A stretch of 64,000 nucleotides of DNA, from NCBI GenBank assembly GCA_015178975.1, contig WHVD01000071.1, forward strand, positions 310,001 to 374,000. The letters run 5' to 3'. Numbering within the stretch: the first letter of the stretch is position 1; each line of letters begins with the position of its first letter. Origin of the DNA: Hysterangium stoloniferum (Eukaryota > Basidiomycota > Agaricomycetes > Hysterangiales > Hysterangiaceae). Both the position numbers and the translations under genes were made by a program. A model generated the notes under the pieces. The model was not told the DNA's origin. It did not search any database and saw only the letters and a list, made by a program, of their open reading frames with translations. Positions 58,408 through 64,000 of the stretch are shown here, piece by piece.

Positions 58408-60022
58408 CAGTGGGTCAAAAAACTGTCCCAATGTTTGTGCATTTTAGAAAGATTGATATTGTGTGAAGGAATGATATCAGCAAAAATTCTGGAAAATTCA
58501 CATGATATACTAGAGCATGTTGGCTATCTACCAACTTAAGAAATCATGTGATTCCAATCAAAACCCTTTGCTCAATAAATCAAACAAAATAATCACTCAT
58601 TGGGGCAGTTTTTTGACCCTCTATTATTTTCTCTGCTTTTCAATGTTACACACTAGTATAAGGTAGGGGTGGGTGATGTGAATCATCAACATGTCATGTG
58701 ACCTTATTTGTATCAATTTGGCATGTTGCACTTTGTTCATTCATCTCCTTGACTCCTTACCACCACCACTATGAAATCCATCTCTGCTGAAAAGCATTCT
58801 TCTGTTGTTTCTCTCCTCAGTGAGGGGTATTCCCATTGTCAAATTCAACCTAGGACTGGCCTGGGGAAGGGTACTATTGGCAGGATCAGTAGGGAGGTAG
58901 AGAGGGATAAGGAAAATCATCCTGGTGGCCATTTTTCCAAGCTTTTCCCTTATGATAAACCGTCAATTATCTGTCAAATCAGCTCTGGGAAGCTTGAAAA
59001 TGCTGTCCAAGCCACCCAATTCATAAATTCCATTATATCTACTTCTGTCACTCCTCAGACTGTTAGGAATGTGTTGAAGGAAGCTGGCTTTACATAGGTC
59101 AGCAACAAAGAAGAAAGTCCCTATGCTCAAGGGGTCTCATCATCAGCAACATCTAAAGTTTGCCCAATACCATAAAAATTGGACTATGGAGGACTGGAAG
59201 AGGGTGTTGTGGACTGATGAGACAAGAATGAATAGGATTGGGTCAGATGGGAAGGTATATGTTTGGAAGCAACAAGAGGAACCAGTATCAGATGGGACCA
59301 CCACACCAACTGTCAAACATGGAGGGGGGAATAACTTGATGGTTTGGGGGTTGATGGGCTGGAATGGGGTGGGGAAGCTGATAGAGATGCAGGGGAACAT
59401 GGATGCAGTGCAGTATTGTGAGATTTTGGAGGAGGGAGTGGAGGAGAGCATTGAAAGTTTGGAGATGGCTGAGGATAACTGGTACTTCCAACAAGACAAT
59501 GATCCAAAACATACCTCAAAAAAGGCAGACCAGTGGTTTTCTGACAATAACATAATTCCCATGAAGTGGCCTGCCCAATCCCCTTATCTAAATCCCATTG
59601 AACACCTCTGGCAACACCTCAAGGCCAAACTCCAACAATATGACATACCACCCAAAGGAGTACATGAATTATGGGACAGGGTGGTAAAGAAGTGGACTGA
59701 AATACCACCAGAGACATGCCAGAAGCTAATGGAAAGTATGCCTAGGAGGACACAGGCTGTTTTAAAGGCAAAGGGGGGTCATACAAAGTATTAAATTGTA
59801 AAATAATAGAGGGTTAAAAAACTGCCCCAATGAGTGATTATTTTGTTTGATTTATTGAACAATGGGTTTTGATTGGAATCACATGATTTCTTAAGTTGGT
59901 AGATAGCCAACATGTTCTAGTATATCATGTGAATTCTTCAGAAGTTTTGCTGATGTCATTCCTTCACACAATATCAATCTTTCTAAAATGCACAAACATT
60001 GGGGCAGTTTTTTGACCCACTG
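58408..60022 (+). mobile_element. Tc1/mariner transposon with 223-bp terminal inverted repeats
   Basis: 1,615 bp. Ends are CAGTGGGTCAAAAAACTG and its complement; TIRs lie at 58,408-58,630 and 59,800-60,022. A TA is present on each side (58,406-58,407 and 60,023-60,024). The empty site in block II (43,962-43,975, CCTGTTATCTGTTTGCC) proves the TA target; the right flank here has four extra bases (TGTACC). The TIRs differ by only a few bases, which suggests a young insertion. Confidence 0.9.
58771..59794 (+). pseudogene. Tc1 transposase (DD34E), one frameshift
   Basis: The N-terminal part (58,771-59,097, 108 codons) has the helix-turn-helix DNA-binding region (CQIQPRTGLGKGTIGRISRE). The C-terminal part (59,123-59,794) has the DDE catalytic domain: WTDETR, QQDNDPKHTSK and PYLNPIEHLWQ, with 34 residues between the second Asp and the Glu. 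The frames differ by one base. An extra T at 59,095, giving ACATAGG, introduces TAG; without it the reading runs through SATKKKVP and totals about 340 codons, normal for Tc1. All catalytic residues are present. The enzyme cuts at the TIRs and inserts at TA. Confidence 0.9.
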
Positions 60023-60229
60023 TATGTACCTGTTTGCCACATTTCACTCTTCCAACTATGCTTGTAATTCCACTTTGAAACACCATCATGTCCTGTACCA
60101 TTCTGTGGGGCTAGATAGTATAAATTCCTTTACTTGGACTCTACTATTCCTCAGTTTGAATATTGACTTTGGTCACCCTGTTCTAGTCTTCACACAAGCT
60201 TAATACAAGTACTTAGTCCTTTGGCCAGC

Positions 60230-61069
60230 TGTTACGACCGGACAATCCCGCCGGACTCCGGGCACTAACCTGTATGCCCCCACACGCTACAAGCACCAAT
60301 CATCTGTTTATAGGATTTCCTGCCCGGACTCCATTACATCAAGACTCGTTACGTTCGACCTCATTACGACACATATCAGTCACCGGACTTCCCCCGGACT
60401 CCGTCTCTGTCTATGTCCATCTTCGTCCCACGCATCAGTCACCGGACCCCACTTAGAATCCCGTCACCGCTCTAATCGAGCCCCATTCCCATTTTAGTCA
60501 AATGACCTGTCACGATTTAGGACTCCGCTCCCGCTCCGTTTCCCGTTATGGGTTATGCTTTGTCACAATTCAGACTCTGCTCCATTCTGTTCCATTCCTA
60601 ACACCAATTTGGTGTTTACTATTCCCGTTTCATGTTTTGTTAGTTTCGTTTCGCCATTACTGGATTTGGTATGTCATTCATTCCATGGTCTATATAAACT
60701 GGCAGATGTTGTACATACAATCCAGTCCGAAAATTAGCTTAGATTCCCCCCCAGTAATCTAATAACATTTTCCGCTCTAAAACCTTACTTGATTCACATC
60801 GCTTGCACTAGTCGGAGCCCATGGGCTCTGGCACATCTATCTCTCTCAACTATCTCGACCATGACCCATGACCTCTGACTTACGACCCACGACCCCCAAC
60901 TTATGACCTACGACCCACAAACCCTGCCCGGACTCCCCAGGATCCCCGTCCATCCGTTTCAAATTGGACAGCACGATCTAGTGAGGGTGCAGCCTATAAG
61001 CTGAAGCCAAGTCCTACCGGATATCCCGCGGGTTTCTCCGGAAACCCGGCCTGTGTGTGTATCCTAACA
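60230..61069 (+). mobile_element. Solo LTR, copy 2
   Basis: 840 bp, TGTTACGACC...CCTAACA, flanked by identical 5-bp CCAGC duplications (60,225-60,229 and 61,070-61,074). The uninterrupted site in block II reads GGCCAGCCTGAG (44,163-44,174). Same family as 45,797-46,610, with small indels. CTATATAAACTGG near 60,690 is a likely TATA box. Solo LTRs form by recombination between the two LTRs of a full element. Confidence 0.92.
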
Positions 61070-61510
61070 CCAGCCCGAGATTTAACCCATCTTCAACCTT
61101 AGACTTGGGCCATCTAGTTACTAGCTAAGTGTTGATTGACTTATAGTTTTGATATGTGCTTCTTATTTGCTTGAAATAACAGAGCAACCAGACAATTTGT
61201 GTGGAAGTCAAGCTCCACTTCTTTTAAAACTAGAGCCCTGGTTAAGTACATACAAACCTTCCAGTCTTCCACCTAGTATGCTCTGTATCCGAACCCCTGG
61301 GTGACCTTATTTCCCCCATATGAAGGCTTAGCCGATCAATTTTCAGTGATTGCCACCACAATGAAATTCACCGGACTCCTGATCTGATTAATCTATGATT
61401 AAATTTCAAATACTCATATTTCTTGTGTTTTTGCAAGTATTTAGTAAAGACCTTGTAAAATTTCTTGTACTAATATGTGAAATAAATTTCAAAATTTTAA
61501 ATAAGATATA

Positions 61511-62570
61511 TTAAATCTCTTGTTTTACATGGTCTGATCTATTTAACAGTGTGTCCCATTGGAGATGCAAAAATCCTTCTGCTGCACTTAATAACCTTCT
61601 AAGGTTTGAATGGGAAATATTTTGTAGTTGTTCCGGAGTGTTGACTGACCTCCACATTGCCTCATTATTAATACCAGAAATGACACTCTTGATTTTGCCA
61701 AGAAGTTGCTGTTTCTCTTCAAGGTGATTTTCAGCAGTGAATTGGAATGTTGGTTGGGATGCAGGCAGAGTGATGTTTTCGAAATAAATGTTGAAAAGAT
61801 AGTAATATGCTGAGCTAGAAACATATGCTTGCAAGCCAATGCTAATTGAGTGAATGCCAGGCATGAACAATCCATTATCACCCTTTCTGCAAGAGTGACT
61901 GAATAGTAAATATCATGTTGAACAAATGAATCAACAGAAATCTGTAATAAGATCAGGAATAAATAAGAAAACTGGTATTTAAAAAAATTCACCCAAAATA
62001 ATAACTCACAGTAGTTTCAGGAACCACCCGAACTTTCTCCTTAGCTTCTACTGGATCTAATTCATCAGCACTTTTCTTCCCTTGCCTTTCTGCCTTGCAC
62101 AATGTATGATTATTTAACCCCATTCCAACCCAAATGTATGCACAGAAATAATCTGGCTCGACTTCTTGGGACAGCACACATATTAAAAAATCGACCCATT
62201 GACGATGAATTTTGTGTAGATAATTCCACTTGAGGTTTGAATGCCAACTTTCAATATAATTGTTAGTATCAATACCATAATGCACATGCTAGAAAGAAAA
62301 TAATTAGCAAGATTGAATAAAAACAAAGAGGACAGACCTTGCACCAAGCATGACACCAATGTTCCCTATGTGGGATCCATTCATTTGCCATATATTTGAG
62401 CCAAGCCTTCTGTTCTGTCCATGCCTCTTGGATCTCCATCCATTGTCCTTCAAATTCTTGGGGAGTTTTTGCTATCAGAAGAAATACTACATTTTGTCGG
62501 ACATCATGTAGTATTTCTTCACAGTCTTCTTTATCACGGCCTTTTGTTCTAATAACAGTCTGCCAACTAT
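61511..62570 (-). pseudogene. MULE-type transposase, C-terminal part with SWIM zinc finger
   Basis: Minus strand. One exon part lies at about 62,565-62,338 (WMEIQEAWTEQKAWLKYMAN, then HREHWCHAWCK). It is followed by a 49-nt intron, 62,337-62,289 (GTCTGT...TTCTAG), then TNNYIESWHSNLKWNYL...WVDFLI, then a 68-nt intron, 62,009-61,942 (GTGAGT...TTACAG), then CSCLAFTQLALACKHMF, a CxC...CxH SWIM zinc finger. After CKHM the frame changes by one base near 61,800 to YYYLFNIYFENITLPAS and runs to a stop at 61,511. Family knowledge: MULE DDE transposases in fungi end in a SWIM finger. The DDE core itself is not in the preserved part. More exons may lie at 62,600-62,720. Confidence 0.65.
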
Positions 62571-62823
62571 TAGCAGTTTAAGTATAAATTGAACTTTAAT
62601 AATACCTTTGTCTTTATATTTGTGCCCCAAGCCTCCCATAAGTGCCAATAACAATACAAAATACTTACAGGGGAGTCTGCAAATGCCAAATGAAGTGTCA
62701 GTACTTCTGTATCTGAGCAATCAATCATGAATGTGTGTGGGGACTAGGCACATTTTCCCCTGAGCCATGTAAGGAATTGCAGTAAGGGATGACTGAAACA
62801 CAATAAGATTAGTACTAGGGAAC

Positions 62824-63057
62824 GACATGTGTATAGGGACTGACACATGTGTGGGGACCAATGCATGTGTGGGGAACAACATGTGTGTAGGGAATGATGC
62901 ATGTGTGGGGAACAACGTGTGTGTGGGGAACAACACCTGTGTGGGGAACAACACCTGTGTGGGGAACAACACATGTGTGGGGAACAACACATGTGTGGGG
63001 AACAACACCTGTGTGGGGAACAATGTGTGTGTGGGGAACAATGCATACAAGGGGGAT
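62824..63057. repeat. 18-bp minisatellite, about 13 units
   Basis: The consensus CAACACMTGTGTGGGGAA is repeated with point changes (AATG, ATAG variants). Because 18 is a multiple of 3 and no unit holds a stop, several frames are open on both strands and give 6-residue repeats (VGNNTC, WGTTPV, CGEQHL; VPHTGV). These are not evidence of genes. Confidence 0.9.
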
Positions 63058-63795
63058 CCAACATGTGTGCAGGACACACAATGCATCGTGCCATGCATGT
63101 GTGGGGAACAACACATGCAAGGGGGATCCAACACATGCATGGGGAACAACGTGTATGAGTGGGATCCAACATGTGTGCAGGACACACAACAGGTCATGCC
63201 ATGCATGTGTGAGGAATGATGCATGTGAGGGGGATCCAATATGTATAAGGGGCACAACATGTATGAGGGGGAAAGGGCTCCCTGTGTACATCTATGCTAC
63301 TGCACACCCTGCACACCACATGTTCATGTCAAGGCCCTATCACTCTTGTCTGTTGGCACATCACCACATCTGTTCCTTTCTCTCAGCATGCACAATTGTG
63401 TCGGTCTCGTTCCCCAGCCCACATCCACATCAACACCCCCTCATTCACATCACTCTTGTCCACTGGCACACCCAGGTCTGTTCCTTTCTATCACCCCAAT
63501 TAGATGGCAATGATGACTGCCGTACATGCCCTGCAACATTGCGTCTATGTGCCACCACTGTGCAAGGGGGATCCAACATGTGCAAGGGGAACAACATGTG
63601 CAAGGAGGATCCAACATGTCTTGTGCATGGGGAACAATGTGTGTGAGGAGGGGAATCCAACATGTGCATGGGGCACACAATGTGTTGTGCAATGCACATA
63701 TGAGGGTAATCCAACAAGAGTGTAGGGCACACAACATGTGTCATGCATGTACGGTGTAACCAATGCGTGTGTGGGGCACACAACATGGTGCACTG
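63058..63795. repeat. Degenerate minisatellite-related sequence
   Basis: Two clusters (63,050-63,260 and 63,545-63,790) of units such as GGGGGATCCAACATGTG and GGGGCACACAACATG, sharing the GTGNGGGGAACAACATG core with the array to the left. Between them (63,290-63,520) is a pyrimidine-rich stretch. No coding sequence is defended. After 63,800 no feature is seen. Confidence 0.6.
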
Positions 63796-64000
63796 CTCAT
63801 GCCAGTGTAAAAAAAAAATAGAAAAGATGCAACTTATGAGATTTGTAATTGGTGATCAACCATGCTAACAGAACACTTCTTCCAGTGACATGATCTTGGA
63901 CCAGTTGAGAAACATTTTCTCACCAGAGGGTCCCCTGCATGTGTTTTGTGTTCAATCAAGGCACACGGTGTCACCATATTTATTAAAGAGCTTTTAGATT

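Larger units (their letters stand above)
55890..61300 (-). repeat. Block III of the segmental duplication
   Basis: Parallel to 41,610-44,390 of block II, about nine bases in ten alike by eye. Two later insertions interrupt it (58,408-60,022 and 60,230-61,069). Homology stops near 61,295 (CGAACCCCTGGG), before the part of block II that holds the 45-kb LTR. Confidence 0.75.

Noticed and set aside
62824-63057. CRISPR-like array
   Set aside because: Units abut without unique spacers, and the genome is clearly eukaryotic.
62894-63646. 250-codon plus-strand and 179-codon minus-strand open frames
   Set aside because: Produced by the stop-free 18-bp minisatellite; all frames are open there and the peptides are simple 6-residue repeats.
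1-64000. Telomere repeats, rRNA genes, centromere-type satellites
   Set aside because: No TTAGGG-type runs, no rRNA-like conserved blocks and no long uniform satellite apart from the short 18-bp array.

Overview
The window looks like repeat-rich nuclear DNA of a filamentous basidiomycete, probably an agaricomycete. The signs are short introns (about 47-70 nt, GTRNGT...YAG) in the only convincing multi-exon genes, a degraded F-box protein of the type abundant in mushroom-forming fungi, a Tad1-like LINE with CCHC knuckles, a Tc1/mariner element, LTR remnants starting TGTTACGACC, and a MULE-type transposase piece with a SWIM zinc finger. There are no bacterial operons, rRNA genes or CRISPR arrays. 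No taxon-specific marker is present, so the assignment is inference.

From 1 to about 40,400 the window is a shuffled, partly palindromic set of segmental duplications of a few gene families I do not recognise. Fam-A is a four-exon gene (copies at 2,321-4,188, 8,262-10,132 and 16,177-17,735, plus partial copies on both strands; its last exon occurs about 11 times). All splice phases fit, and copy A would encode 563 residues but for one stop codon. Copy B lies between two inverted arms of about 2.1 kb (5,870-7,910 and 10,440-12,540). Fam-B encodes a short protein with hydrophobic segments and an acidic repeated tail. It occurs whole or in part at 27,918-28,290 (a near-perfect palindrome of exon 1), 30,300-30,960 (-), 31,702-32,862 (+), 32,863-33,180 (-), 35,560-36,190 (+), 38,208-39,428 (+, best preserved) and 52,812-54,060 (+). 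Fam-D and Fam-E are smaller open-frame families that travel with Fam-B.

A second large duplication relates 20,430-25,500 (block I, +) to 40,460-46,968 (block II, inverted) and 55,890-61,300 (block III, same orientation as II). These blocks carry Fam-C, a gene with a coiled-coil tail whose last introns sit in a tandemly duplicated exon-intron unit. Block III was later hit by a Tc1/mariner element (58,408-60,022) and an LTR retroelement, now a solo LTR (60,230-61,069). Block II was hit by a related LTR element (45,797-46,610). The paralogous blocks supply empty sites that confirm all three insertions. Between block II and the last Fam-B copy lies a composite LINE: a 5'-truncated plus-strand piece (46,969-47,768) abutting a longer minus-strand copy (51,760-47,769) that is cut off inside the reverse transcriptase.

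The right end holds the MULE/SWIM transposase fragment (minus strand) and an 18-bp minisatellite (62,824-63,057) that decays into related GGGGATCCAAC-type units. Almost every gene copy carries a lesion. The likeliest intact product is the chimeric Fam-B gene at 38,208-39,428 (329 codons after splicing). Tad, Tc1 and duplication scars suggest a subtelomeric, pericentromeric or non-recombining region. That is inference; no telomere repeat is visible.
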